Assembly (NCBI RefSeq): GCF_019857225.1
Contig: NZ_JAFJSY010000059.1
Location: forward strand, 1-64,000
Direction: 5' to 3'
Source of the DNA: Streptomyces plumbidurans
Lineage (GTDB): Bacteria; Actinomycetota; Actinomycetes; Streptomycetales; Streptomycetaceae
DNA length: 64,000 bases
Each line of letters opens with the position of its first letter. Position 1 is the stretch's first letter. Below the pieces are notes generated by a model. The model saw only the letters and a program-made list of their open reading frames with translations, ran no database searches and was not told the DNA's origin. Both the position numbers and the translations under genes were made by a program. This document shows, in pieces, positions 26,180-34,778 of the stretch.

Positions 26180-27412
26180 TCACCCCCCGAAGTACTCCTG
26201 GGCCGCGCACACCCCCTCCACCAGTGCGTCCACCTCGGCCTCGGTGTTGTAGACGTAGAAGCTCGCCCGGGTCGTGGCCGGGATGCCGTAGCGCCGCACG
26301 ATCGGGCGGGCGCAGTGGTGGCCGACGCGGACGGCGACGCCCCTCTCGTCCAGGACCTGGCCGACGTCGTGCGGGTGGATGCCGTCGACCGTGAAGGAGA
26401 CGGCCGAGCCGCGGTCGGTGAGGTCGTGGGGGCCGACGATCCGCACCCCGGGGACCTCGCCGAGCAGCGCCAGCGCGCGGGCCGTCAGGCGGTCCTCGTG
26501 CGCCGCGACCTCCGCCATGCCGAGGGCCTGGAGGTAGTCCACGGCCGTCGCGAGCCCCACCGCCTGCGAGGTCATCGGCACGCCCGCCTCGAAGCGCTGC
26601 GGCGGCGGCAGGAAGGTCGTGCGGTCCATCTCGACGATCTCGATCATCGAGCCGCCGGTCAGGAACGGTGGGAGCCCGGCGAGGAGTTCGCGGCGGCCCC
26701 ACAGCACGCCGATGCCGTTCGGGCCGAGCATCTTGTGCCCCGAGAAGGCGAGGAAGTCAGCGCCCAGCTCGGTCACGTCGACCGGGCGGTGCGGGACCGA
26801 CTGCGCGCCGTCGACCACGACCAGGGTGCCGAACGCGTGGGCGCGGTCGGCCAGTCGGCGCACCGGGTTGATCGTCCCGAGCACGTTGGACTGGTGGGCG
26901 ACGGCGAGCACCTTGGTGCGCTCGTCCAGCAGTTCGTCGATCCGGGTCAGGTCCAGGCGCCCTTCGTCCGTCAGACCGAACCAGTCCAGCGTCGCTCCCG
27001 TCCGCTCGGCGAGCTGCTGCCAGGGCACCAGGTTGGCGTGGTGCTCCATCTCCGTCACCACGATCCGGTCGCCGGGCCCGAGCCGGCGGTCGTTGCCGAG
27101 GGCGTAGGCGACGAGGTTGACGGACTCGGTGGTGTTCTTGGTGAAGACGATCTCGTCGTCCTCGGCCCCGACGAAGCGGGCGACCGTGTGCCGCGCACTC
27201 TCGTACGCCTCCGTCGCCTCCCCGGCCAGCTGGTGCGCGCCTCGGTGCACGGCCGCGTTGTGCGTGAGGTAGAAGTCCCGCTCCGCGTCCAGCACCTTCA
27301 GCGGTTTCTGGGTCGTGGCTCCGGAGTCCAGGTAGACGAGACGGGCGCCGCTGTCCACCGTCCGCCCAAGGACGGGGAAGTCCTCGCGCAGTACGTCCAC
27401 GTCGAAGCCCAC
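26180..27412 (-). CDS. SufS-type cysteine desulfurase family aminotransferase
   Basis: About 410 residues. PLP Lys227 in FSGHKMLGPNGIGVLWG, catalytic Cys367 in RVGHHCARPIV, and NxTES/EMEHHANLVPW typical of group II (SufS/CsdA) enzymes. I prefer the GTG at 27412 because AGAGGTG precedes it; a GTG at 27430 is also in frame without a ribosome site. It would take sulfur from cysteine (or selenium from selenocysteine). No suf genes adjoin, so it is a stand-alone paralogue of the main SufS. It is divergent from the CGNR regulator. Confidence 0.88.
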   Translation of the reverse strand: MGFDVDVLREDFPVLGRTVDSGARLVYLDSGATTQKPLKVLDAERDFYLTHNAAVHRGAHQLAGEATEAYESARHTVARFVGAEDDEIVFTKNTTESVNLVAYALGNDRRLGPGDRIVVTEMEHHANLVPWQQLAERTGATLDWFGLTDEGRLDLTRIDELLDERTKVLAVAHQSNVLGTINPVRRLADRAHAFGTLVVVDGAQSVPHRPVDVTELGADFLAFSGHKMLGPNGIGVLWGRRELLAGLPPFLTGGSMIEIVEMDRTTFLPPPQRFEAGVPMTSQAVGLATAVDYLQALGMAEVAAHEDRLTARALALLGEVPGVRIVGPHDLTDRGSAVSFTVDGIHPHDVGQVLDERGVAVRVGHHCARPIVRRYGIPATTRASFYVYNTEAEVDALVEGVCAAQEYFGG

Positions 27413-27425
27413 GGCGTCATCACCT

Positions 27426-27496
27426 CTCACGGTTTCTTCGATACTTTGCCGTGAGGAACGCTAAGCCTCCTCACGGCGAATCGCAAGGATTACCAT
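27426..27496. promoter_or_regulatory. Triple CCGTGAG element in a divergent promoter region
   Basis: CTCACGG at 27426-27432, CCGTGAGG at 27449-27456 and CCTCACGG at 27469-27476 form alternating inverted repeats between the desulfurase and CGNR genes. TACCAT (27491-27496) lies six bases before the CGNR GTG, a leaderless-type -10. Confidence 0.5.
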
Positions 27497-27502
27497 GAGG
27501 TC

Positions 27503-28090
27503 GTGGATTCCGAGGCCCCTGTCTACCTGCACCAGCTCCCGGTCCCCGGCGAGGAGCGTTACCTCTCGCTGGCCCTGGTCAACACGCGTTTCGCGCTCAG
27601 CCACGGCACGGTCGACCTGCTCGACGACACCGAGGCCGCCCATCTGTGGCTGGTGCGGCACGATCTGCTGCCCGACCGGGTGGCCCTGAACGGTCGGCAG
27701 CACGGCCGCCTGCTCGGGCTGCGCGAGGCGCTGCGTGCGCTGTTCGAGGCCTACGGCGCCCAGGGCCGGCCCGCCGCGGAGGATCTCGCCACCCTCAACA
27801 CCGCGCTCGCCGCCGCCCCCTCGACCCCGCGGCTCGCCTGGAGCGCGGACGGCCCGCACCGCGCCGACGCACCCGACACCGGTAACCCCGCCGCCGCCGC
27901 GCTCTCCCTGCTGGCCGAGGACGCCACCGACCTGCTCACCGGTGGCGAGGCGGAGCAGCTGACCGAATGCGCCGCCAGCGGCTGCGCCCGCTGGTTCCTG
28001 CGCTCCCACGCGGCCCGGCGCTGGTGCACGACCAAGTGCGGGAACCGGGTGCGGGCGGCGCGGGCGTACGCGGCCCGCAAAGCGCGCTGA
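27503..28090 (+). CDS. CGNR zinc-finger (ABATE domain) regulator
   Basis: 195 residues, GTG at 27503. The N-terminal ABATE-type ligand domain (YLSLALVNTRFALSHGTVDLL) is followed by a C-terminal CGNR zinc finger with CAASGCARWFLRSHAARRW, then CTTKCGNRVRAARAYAARK. Such proteins are predicted transcriptional regulators with stress-linked ligands. The repeats upstream may be its own operator. It reads into the arg promoter region but is separated from argC by the ARG box. Confidence 0.87.
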   Translation: MDSEAPVYLHQLPVPGEERYLSLALVNTRFALSHGTVDLLDDTEAAHLWLVRHDLLPDRVALNGRQHGRLLGLREALRALFEAYGAQGRPAAEDLATLNTALAAAPSTPRLAWSADGPHRADAPDTGNPAAAALSLLAEDATDLLTGGEAEQLTECAASGCARWFLRSHAARRWCTTKCGNRVRAARAYAARKAR

Positions 28091-28125
28091 TTGCATAAAC
28101 GTGCAGCGAAACGTATAGTCATGCC
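28091..28125 (+). promoter_or_regulatory. argC promoter overlapping an ARG box
   Basis: TTGCAT (28091-28096) and TATAGT (28114-28119) are 17 bp apart and form a good sigma-70-type promoter. TTGCATAAACGTGCAG and the CGTATAGTCATGCCA that follows carry TGCA/ATGC half-sites like those before argH, the pattern expected for ArgR. Repressor bound here would cover both promoter elements. Confidence 0.7.
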
Positions 28126-28142
28126 ATCCAAAGGAGGGTGAC

Positions 28143-29171
28143 ATGGCGGTACGTGCGGCAGTGGCCGGAGCGAGCGGGTACGCGGGCGGGGAGCTCCTGC
28201 GGCTGCTCCTGGCGCACCCGGAGACCGAGATCGGGGCCCTGACCGGCAATTCCAACGCCGGACAGCGACTCGGCGCGCTGCAGCCGCATCTGCTGCCGCT
28301 GGCGGACCGGGTGCTCGAGGAGACCACGCCCGGGGCCCTCGCCGGACATGACGTCGTCTTCCTCGCCCTGCCCCACGGCCAGTCCGCCGCGGTCGCCGAG
28401 CAGCTCGGCCCGGACGTCCTGGTCGTCGACATGGGCGCCGACTTCCGGCTGAAGGACGCGGCCGACTGGGAGAGGTTCTACGGCTCCCCGCACGCCGGGA
28501 CCTGGCCCTACGGCCTCCCCGAACTGCCGGGCGCCCGCACCGCGCTCACCGGGTCCAGGCGCATCGCGGTGCCCGGCTGCTACCCGACCGCCGTCTCCCT
28601 CGCGCTCTTCCCGGCCTACGCCGCCGGGCTCGCGCGGAACGAGGCCGTGATCGTCGCCGCCTCCGGCACCTCCGGCGCGGGCAAGGCGCCCAAGCCGCAT
28701 CTGCTGGGCAGCGAGGTCATGGGCTCCATGTCTCCGTACGGCGTGGGCGGCGGCCACCGGCACACCCCCGAGATCATCCAGAACCTCAGCGCGGCGGCGG
28801 GGGAGCGGGTCACCGTCTCCTTCACGCCGACCCTCGCGCCGATGCCCCGCGGCATCCTCGCCACCTGCAGCGCGTCCGCCGTCGAGGGGGTGACGGCCGA
28901 GTCCGTGCGCGCCGCCTACGAGAAGGCCTTCGCCGACGAGCCCTTCGTCCATCTGCTGCCCGAAGGCCAGTGGCCCGCCACGGCGTCCGTTTACGGTTCC
29001 AACGCCGTTCAGGTGCAGGTCGCGTACGACGAGGCGGCGGGCCGCATCATCGCGATCAGCGCCATCGACAACCTCACCAAGGGCACCGCCGGCGGTGCCG
29101 TCCAGAGCATGAACCTCGCCCTCGGTCTCGACGAGACCACCGGGCTGACGACGATCGGAGTTGCGCCGTGA
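28143..29171 (+). CDS. argC: N-acetyl-gamma-glutamyl-phosphate reductase
   Basis: 342 residues. NADPH-binding AVAGASGYAGGELLRLLLAHP at the N-terminus; catalytic Cys in VPGCYPTAVSLAL; also PHGQSAAVAEQL. It reduces N-acetylglutamyl phosphate to the semialdehyde, the third step of arginine synthesis. ATG at 28143 follows AAGGAGG. First gene of argC-argJ-argB-argD-argR; the argJ GTG overlaps its stop. Confidence 0.97.
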   Translation: MAVRAAVAGASGYAGGELLRLLLAHPETEIGALTGNSNAGQRLGALQPHLLPLADRVLEETTPGALAGHDVVFLALPHGQSAAVAEQLGPDVLVVDMGADFRLKDAADWERFYGSPHAGTWPYGLPELPGARTALTGSRRIAVPGCYPTAVSLALFPAYAAGLARNEAVIVAASGTSGAGKAPKPHLLGSEVMGSMSPYGVGGGHRHTPEIIQNLSAAAGERVTVSFTPTLAPMPRGILATCSASAVEGVTAESVRAAYEKAFADEPFVHLLPEGQWPATASVYGSNAVQVQVAYDEAAGRIIAISAIDNLTKGTAGGAVQSMNLALGLDETTGLTTIGVAP

Positions 29172-30319
29172 GCGTGACGGCAGCAAAGGGATTCACGGCG
29201 GCGGGTATCGCCGCCGGGATCAAGGAGAACGGCAACCCGGACCTGGCCCTCGTGGTCAACACCGGGCCCCGCCGCGCCGCCGCCGGCGTCTTCACCTCCA
29301 ACCGTGTGAAGGCCGCGCCGGTGCTGTGGTCCGAGCAGGTGCTCAAGGGCGGTCAGGTCTCGGCCGTCGTCCTCAACTCCGGTGGGGCCAACGCCTGTAC
29401 GGGACCCAAGGGCTTCCAGGACACGCACGCCACCGCCGAGAAGGCCGCCGAGGTGCTCGGCCGGGGCGCCATCGAGGTCGCGGTCTGCTCGACCGGCCTC
29501 ATCGGCGTGCTGCTCCCGATGGACAAGCTGCTGGCGGGAGTCGAGACGGCCGCGGCCCAACTCTCCGAGCACGGCGGCGAGAAGGCCGCCATCGCCATCA
29601 AGACCACCGACACCGTCCACAAGACGTCCGTCGTGACGAAGGACGGCTGGACGGTCGGCGGCATGGCGAAGGGCGCGGGCATGCTCGCCCCCGGCCTCGC
29701 CACCATGCTGGTCGTCCTCACCACGGACGCGGCCGTCGACAGCGACGTACTGGACAAGGCGCTGCGGGCCGCGACGCGTACGACCTTCGACCGCGTGGAC
29801 TCCGACGGCTGCATGTCCACCAACGACACCGTGCTGCTGCTCAGCTCCGGAAGCGCCGAAGTCACCCCGGAATACGCGGAGTTCGCCGAGGCCGTACGGC
29901 AGGTCTGCGACGACCTCGGGCAGCAGCTGATCCGGGACGCCGAGGGCGCCAGCAAGGACATCAAGGTAGAAGTGGTGGGCGCAGCCAGCGAGGACGACGC
30001 CGTCGAGGTGGGCCGCTCCATCGCCCGCAACAACCTCCTCAAGTGCGCCATCCACGGCGAGGACCCCAACTGGGGCCGGGTGCTCTCCGCAATCGGCACC
30101 ACCAAGGCCGCCTTCGAGCCCGACCGGTTGAACGTCGCGATCAACGGAGTGTGGGTCTGCAAGAACGGCGGCGTCGGCGAGGACCGCGACAAGGTCGACA
30201 TGCGCTACCGCGAGGTGCACATCGTCGCCGACCTGGCGGCCGGGTCCGAGACCGCCACGATCTGGACCAACGACCTCACCGCCGACTACGTCCACGAGAA
30301 CAGCGCCTACTCCTCATGA
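29168..30319 (+). CDS. argJ: Bifunctional ornithine acetyltransferase / N-acetylglutamate synthase
   Basis: 383 residues from the GTG at 29168, which overlaps the argC stop. The self-cleavage site is KGAGMLAPGLATMLVVL with Thr179 as nucleophile, giving alpha and beta chains. It recycles the acetyl group from N-acetylornithine to glutamate; many family members also use acetyl-CoA, which cannot be told from sequence. An ATGA overlap couples it to argB. Confidence 0.96.
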   Translation: MSVTAAKGFTAAGIAAGIKENGNPDLALVVNTGPRRAAAGVFTSNRVKAAPVLWSEQVLKGGQVSAVVLNSGGANACTGPKGFQDTHATAEKAAEVLGRGAIEVAVCSTGLIGVLLPMDKLLAGVETAAAQLSEHGGEKAAIAIKTTDTVHKTSVVTKDGWTVGGMAKGAGMLAPGLATMLVVLTTDAAVDSDVLDKALRAATRTTFDRVDSDGCMSTNDTVLLLSSGSAEVTPEYAEFAEAVRQVCDDLGQQLIRDAEGASKDIKVEVVGAASEDDAVEVGRSIARNNLLKCAIHGEDPNWGRVLSAIGTTKAAFEPDRLNVAINGVWVCKNGGVGEDRDKVDMRYREVHIVADLAAGSETATIWTNDLTADYVHENSAYSS

Positions 30320-31242
30320 GCATCACGCGTAAGCACACCGCCCTGCCCAAGGCCCGCATCCTCATCGAGGCGCTGCCCTGGCTGGTCAGGCACAACGGCA
30401 GGACGGTCGTCATCAAGTTCGGCGGCAACGCCATGGTCGACGAGGACCTCAAGGCCGCGTTCGCGCAGGACGTCGTGTTCCTGCACCACGCCGGCCTCAA
30501 GCCGGTCGTCGTGCACGGCGGCGGCCCCCAGATCAGCCGGGCGCTCGACAAGCACGGCATCGTCAGCGAGTTCAAGGCCGGCCTCCGGGTCACCACCGAG
30601 GACGCCATGGACGTCGTACGGATGGTGCTGGCCGGGCAGGTGCAGCGCGAGCTGGTCAACCTGCTCAACGAGCACGGCCCGCTGGCCGTGGGACTGACCG
30701 GCGAGGACGCGCACACCATCACCGCCACCAAGCATCTGCCCGAGATCGACGGCGAGTTGGTCGACATCGGGCGGGTGGGCGAGATCACCGAGATCGACAC
30801 GGGCGCGATCGAGGCACTGCTCGCCGACGGCCGGATCCCGGTCGTCTCGTCGATCGCCCGCAGCCAGGACGACGGACATGTCTACAACGTCAATGCTGAT
30901 ACGGCGGCTGCGGCACTCGCTGCTGCTCTTGGCGCCGAGACGCTCATGGTCCTCACGGACGTCGAGGGCCTTTACGAGGACTGGCCGAACAGCGACGAGG
31001 TGATCAGCCGCCTCACCGCCGCCCAGCTGGAGAAGCTGCTGCCGGACCTGGGCTCCGGCATGGTGCCGAAGATGGAGGGCTGCCTGTACGCGGTGCGCCA
31101 CGGCGTCAACACCGCCCGCGTCATCGACGGCCGGGTCCCGCACTCGATCCTGCTGGAGATCTTCACCGACGAGGGCATCGGCACGATGGTCGTGCCCGAC
31201 GAACACGTTGTGCCCGACGAAAAAGAGGGGGATGCCGTATGA
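30316..31242 (+). CDS. argB: Acetylglutamate kinase
   Basis: 308 residues, ATG at 30316 overlapping the argJ stop. Amino-acid kinase fold with KFGGNAMVD, VVHGGGPQISRAL and the N-acetylglutamate/ATP motifs VNADTAAAALAAALGAETL and GMVPKMEGC. An N-terminal helical extension (about 1-20) is usual in arginine-sensitive hexameric enzymes, so feedback inhibition is likely. It couples to argD by an ATGA overlap. Confidence 0.97.
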   Translation: MSITRKHTALPKARILIEALPWLVRHNGRTVVIKFGGNAMVDEDLKAAFAQDVVFLHHAGLKPVVVHGGGPQISRALDKHGIVSEFKAGLRVTTEDAMDVVRMVLAGQVQRELVNLLNEHGPLAVGLTGEDAHTITATKHLPEIDGELVDIGRVGEITEIDTGAIEALLADGRIPVVSSIARSQDDGHVYNVNADTAAAALAAALGAETLMVLTDVEGLYEDWPNSDEVISRLTAAQLEKLLPDLGSGMVPKMEGCLYAVRHGVNTARVIDGRVPHSILLEIFTDEGIGTMVVPDEHVVPDEKEGDAV

Positions 31243-32435
31243 CCGCCCATCAGGAGTACGCCCAGCGGTGGCAGGGCTCGCTCATGAACAACTACGGCAC
31301 CCCGCTGCTGCCCCTCGTGCGCGGCGCGGGCACCAAGGTGTGGGACGCCGACGGCAAGGAGTACCTCGACTTCGTCGGCGGCATCGCCGTCAACGCGCTC
31401 GGCCACGCCCACCCGGCGATCGTCGAGGCCGTCAGCACGCAGATCGCCTCCCTCGGCCACATCTCCAACTTCTTCATGGCCGACCCCACGGTCACGCTCG
31501 CGGAACGGCTGCTGAGCCTGTTCGGTCGCGAGGGCCGGGTCTTCTTCTGCAACTCCGGCGCCGAGGCCAACGAGGCCGCCTTCAAGATCGGCCGGCTGAC
31601 CGGGCGTACGCATGTCGTCGCCACCCAGGACGCCTTCCACGGCCGCACCATGGGCGCCCTCGCCATGACCGGCCAGCAGGGCAAGCGTGAACCCTTCCTG
31701 CCCCTGCCCGGCGAGGTCACACATGTGCCGTTCGGCGACGCGCAGGCCCTCGCGGCCGCCGTCACCGACGAGACCGCGCTGGTGATCCTGGAGCCGATCC
31801 AGGGCGAGATCGGCGTCGTCACCCCGCCGCCCGGCTATCTCAAGGCCGCCCGCGCGATCACCGCCGCGAACGGCGCGCTGCTCGTCCTCGACGAGGTGCA
31901 GACCGGCATCGGGCGCACCGGGCACTGGTTCGAGTACCAGGCCCACGAGGGCGTCCTGCCGGACGTCGTCACCCTCGCCAAGGGCCTCGGCGGCGGGCTG
32001 CCGCTCGGCGCGACCGTCGCCTTCGGCCGGGCCGCCGAACTGCTGCAGCCCGGCCACCACGGCACGACCTTCGGCGGCAACCCGGTCGCCTGCGCCGCCG
32101 GACTCGCCGTGCTCGACACCATCGAGAACGAGGGACTGCTTCAGAACGTCAAGCGGCAGAGCGAGAAGTTGCGCAGCGGGATCGAGTCTTTGGGCAACCC
32201 GTCGATCGCCCATGTCCGGGGTGCGGGCCTCCTCCTGGGTATCGTGCTCACCGAGCCGCTCGCGCCCCAGGTGCGACAGGCGGCTCAGGAGGCCGGATTC
32301 CTGGTGAACGTGCCCGCGCCCGACGTCGTACGGCTGATGCCGCCGCTGAATCTCCGCGACGACGAGGTGGACGCGTTCCTCGGGGCGCTCCCCGGCGTCC
32401 TGGACCGAGCACACGGGGACGGATCCGGAGAATGA
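31239..32435 (+). CDS. argD: Acetylornithine aminotransferase
   Basis: 398 residues, class III PLP aminotransferase. Visible: VFFCNSGAEANEAAFKIGR, DEVQTGIGRTG with the PLP-binding Asp, and catalytic Lys in VTLAKGLGGGLPLGA. It makes N-acetylornithine and may also serve lysine biosynthesis. It starts at the ATGA overlap with argB and ends seven bases before argR. Confidence 0.96.
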   Translation: MTAHQEYAQRWQGSLMNNYGTPLLPLVRGAGTKVWDADGKEYLDFVGGIAVNALGHAHPAIVEAVSTQIASLGHISNFFMADPTVTLAERLLSLFGREGRVFFCNSGAEANEAAFKIGRLTGRTHVVATQDAFHGRTMGALAMTGQQGKREPFLPLPGEVTHVPFGDAQALAAAVTDETALVILEPIQGEIGVVTPPPGYLKAARAITAANGALLVLDEVQTGIGRTGHWFEYQAHEGVLPDVVTLAKGLGGGLPLGATVAFGRAAELLQPGHHGTTFGGNPVACAAGLAVLDTIENEGLLQNVKRQSEKLRSGIESLGNPSIAHVRGAGLLLGIVLTEPLAPQVRQAAQEAGFLVNVPAPDVVRLMPPLNLRDDEVDAFLGALPGVLDRAHGDGSGE

Positions 32436-32442
32436 GACGACG

Positions 32443-32982
32443 ATGAGCCAGGCCGAGGACGACGCACAGCACGCCGGGCCTGCCGTACCGCAGACCCGCA
32501 CCGCACGCCACCGCCGGATCGTGGACATCCTCAACCGGCAACCGGTGCGCTCCCAGAGCCAGTTGGCGAAGCTGCTCGCCGACGACGGGCTGACCGTCAC
32601 TCAGGCGACGCTCTCCCGGGACCTGGACGAGCTGAACGCGGTGAAGATCCGCAACAACGAAGGCGACCTCATCTACGCGGTCCCCAGCGAGGGCGGCTTC
32701 CGCACCCCGCGGGCCCCGCTCGGCGAGTCGGCGAAGGAGGAGCGGATGCGGCGGCTCTCCCAGGAGCTGCTGATCTCCGCGGAGGCCTCGGCGAACCTGG
32801 TGGTGCTGCGGACGCCCCCGGGCGCCGCCCAGTTTTTGGCCTCGGCCATCGACCAGGCCGAACTGCACGACATCCTCGGCACCATCGCGGGCGACGACAC
32901 CCTGCTGCTGATCAGCCGGGAACCCACCGGCGGCCAGGCACTCGCGGAGCATCTGCTGCGACTGGCACAGAACGGGCACTGA
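32443..32982 (+). CDS. argR: Arginine repressor
   Basis: 179 residues. N-terminal winged helix (about 20-90, RSQSQLAKLLADDGLTVTQA, TLSRDLDELNAVKIRN) and C-terminal arginine-binding hexamerisation domain (ASAIDQAELHDILGTIAGDD). Last gene of the cluster, so it is autoregulated through the argC ARG box. It likely also acts at argH (42423-42460). Confidence 0.96.
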   Translation: MSQAEDDAQHAGPAVPQTRTARHRRIVDILNRQPVRSQSQLAKLLADDGLTVTQATLSRDLDELNAVKIRNNEGDLIYAVPSEGGFRTPRAPLGESAKEERMRRLSQELLISAEASANLVVLRTPPGAAQFLASAIDQAELHDILGTIAGDDTLLLISREPTGGQALAEHLLRLAQNGH

Positions 32983-33044
32983 GCGGTACAACGACCGAGC
33001 GGTACAACGACCGAGCAGCACAGCGGCCGAGCAGCACGGCCACC
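32981..33044. repeat. Four 16-bp tandem repeats at the argR stop
   Basis: Two perfect copies of GAGCGGTACAACGACC (32981-32996, 32997-33012) are followed by two diverged copies (33013-33028, 33029-33044). The first copy begins inside the argR stop codon. Confidence 0.9.
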
Positions 33045-33053
33045 GGCGCGAAC

Positions 33054-33094
33054 GGGTCCGGGGCGCACGGGTGTTCCCGTGGCGCCCCGGACCC
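33054..33094. terminator. Bidirectional terminator between argR and apbE
   Basis: GGGTCCGGGGCGC (33054-33066) pairs exactly with GCGCCCCGGACCC (33082-33094). An inner ACGGG/CCCGT stem around TGTT extends it to about 18 bp with one bulged G. Confidence 0.9.
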
Positions 33095-33134
33095 GCATGG
33101 GGGTTTCCTCCCGCCCGGCCGCTCCCGGCAGGGC

Positions 33135-33938
33135 TCAGCCCAGGCGGGCCGCCAGCCCTCCGGTGCAGCGCACCTCGTCGCCCGCCGTGATCAGCAGCCC
33201 CTCCACGTCCGGCAGCGACTCCAGCCAGCGCAGCCCCGCCCTCGATCCCATCGCGAAGGCGGCCGTGGCCCAGCAGTCCGCCCAGGTCAGCCTGGGCGCC
33301 ACCACCGTCACCGCGACCAGGTCGGTCACCGCCGACCGGCCCGTGCGCGGGTCGACGATATGGGCGCCGCGCTCGTAGCTGCCGGACGTCGCCACCGCCA
33401 GCTCGTCCGCGCCCGCGGCGGAGACGACCGCCGCGAGACCGCCCGGACGCAGCGGGTCGGCCACCCCGACCCGCCAGGCCCGGTGCGGCTCGGGCGCGCC
33501 GAGCAACTGGACGTCGCCGCCGCCGTTCATGCTCACCCCGCACACCCCGGGGACGGCCGCGAGGAGCCGTGCCGCGCGTTCGGCGGCCCAGCCCTTGACG
33601 ATGCCGGTCGGATCCAGCCGCCCCTCGTAGCGCATGCTGAACCAGCCGTCGCTCAACCGCTCGGCCTCGGCGCCCAGTTCGAGCACCTCCGCGACCTCGG
33701 GCGCGCAGTCGGCGACGGTCAGCTCACCGCGCGAGAGCCGGGCGAGCTGGCTGTCGTCGCGGTACATGCTGAACACCTCGTTGACCCGGTGCAGCCCGGC
33801 GACCGCCTTCTCCAGCGCCGCCTGCACCACACCGGGCTCCCCGCCGCGGACGTCGAAGGAGAAGACGGTCCCCATGACCTCCTCCGCATGACGCACCGCG
33901 GCGGGAGCTTCCGCGGGTTCGGCCACCGACTCAGCCAC
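33135..33938 (-). CDS. apbE: FAD:protein FMN transferase (ApbE family)
   Basis: 267 residues, GTG at 33938, overlapping the FMN-binding gene stop by 8 bp. ApbE motifs: MGTVFSFDVRGG, VFSMYRDDSQLARLSRG, DPTGIVKGWAAERAA, NGGGDVQLLG, GSYERGAHIVDPRTG and ADCWATAAFAMG (Mg/FAD site). It transfers FMN from FAD onto a Thr/Ser of target proteins. Classical ApbE is lipid-anchored outside the membrane, but no signal or lipobox is visible here, which is odd given its likely extracytoplasmic targets. Last gene of the reductase cluster. Confidence 0.92.
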   Translation of the reverse strand: MAESVAEPAEAPAAVRHAEEVMGTVFSFDVRGGEPGVVQAALEKAVAGLHRVNEVFSMYRDDSQLARLSRGELTVADCAPEVAEVLELGAEAERLSDGWFSMRYEGRLDPTGIVKGWAAERAARLLAAVPGVCGVSMNGGGDVQLLGAPEPHRAWRVGVADPLRPGGLAAVVSAAGADELAVATSGSYERGAHIVDPRTGRSAVTDLVAVTVVAPRLTWADCWATAAFAMGSRAGLRWLESLPDVEGLLITAGDEVRCTGGLAARLG

Positions 33939-34749
33939 CGGCCTGGTCCAGTGCCGACTGCAGCGACTGCTTGTACCCGGTGCTGGTGTACGAGGCGCCC
34001 GACACCGAGTCGATGTTCGCGCTGCCGGCCGCCACCGCTTCCTGGTTGAGCTTCGGCACGGCCAGCGCGGTCTTCTGGTCGCTGGTGCCGCCCTTGGGCG
34101 CCTGCACCGCGTCGGCCTTGGTGATCTTTCCGTTGCTGACGGTGATACGGACCTGCACGGGTCCGTACTGGGTCTGGACGAGCTTGCCGGTGACGGTCTT
34201 CGCCTGGGAGGCGCCGCCCGAACCCTGGGACGAGCCGCTGCCCTGCGCGGTACCGCTGCCCTGCGACGATCCGCTGCCCTGCGAAGACCCGGCGCTCGCC
34301 TTCATCTTGTCGATCGCCGACTGCAGCGACTTCTTGTAGCCGGTGCTGGTGTACGTCGCGCCCGAGACCGTGTCGATCTGCGCGCTCTGCTGGGCGACCG
34401 CCTCCTGGTTGAGCTTGGGCACGGCCAGCGCGGTCTTCTGGTCGCTGGTGCCGCCCTTGGGCGCCTGCACCGCGTCGGACTTGGTGATCTTGCCGTTGCT
34501 GACGGTCAGCCGTACCTGGACCTTGCCGTACTGCGTCTGGACCACGTCCCCGTCGACGGTGCCCGACGCGGCTCCGGCGGCGCCGCCCTGCGGCGACTCC
34601 TGTGCCGCCGCGCTCTGCTGCGGGGCCGTGCCGCCCGCCGCCTCGGCGTTCGGGTCGGACGCCGGTTTCAGCGACAGCATCAGTACGACGCCCGACACGG
34701 TGGCGGCGGTGGCCAGCACGACACGCCGGATGGGGTGACTCTTCCTCAT
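33931..34749 (-). CDS. Membrane-anchored protein with two FMN-binding domains
   Basis: 272 residues, ATG at 34749. N-terminal signal/anchor (about 9-27, RVVLATAATVSGVVLMLSL). Domain 1 is about 68-148 and domain 2 about 189-270, joined by a Ser/Gly/Gln linker of SSQGSG repeats (152-182). The two domains are almost identical (for example APKGGTSDQKTALAVPKLNQ in both). ApbE target motifs are DTVSGATYTS (Thr132) and DSVSGASYTS (Ser253). It would carry two covalently bound FMNs outside the membrane and pass electrons from the adjacent ferric-reductase-like protein. It overlaps the ApbE gene. Confidence 0.9.
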   Translation of the reverse strand: MRKSHPIRRVVLATAATVSGVVLMLSLKPASDPNAEAAGGTAPQQSAAAQESPQGGAAGAASGTVDGDVVQTQYGKVQVRLTVSNGKITKSDAVQAPKGGTSDQKTALAVPKLNQEAVAQQSAQIDTVSGATYTSTGYKKSLQSAIDKMKASAGSSQGSGSSQGSGTAQGSGSSQGSGGASQAKTVTGKLVQTQYGPVQVRITVSNGKITKADAVQAPKGGTSDQKTALAVPKLNQEAVAAGSANIDSVSGASYTSTGYKQSLQSALDQAGG

Positions 34750-34778
34750 CGGTTCCCAGACTCCTGAAGTCCCGTCGC

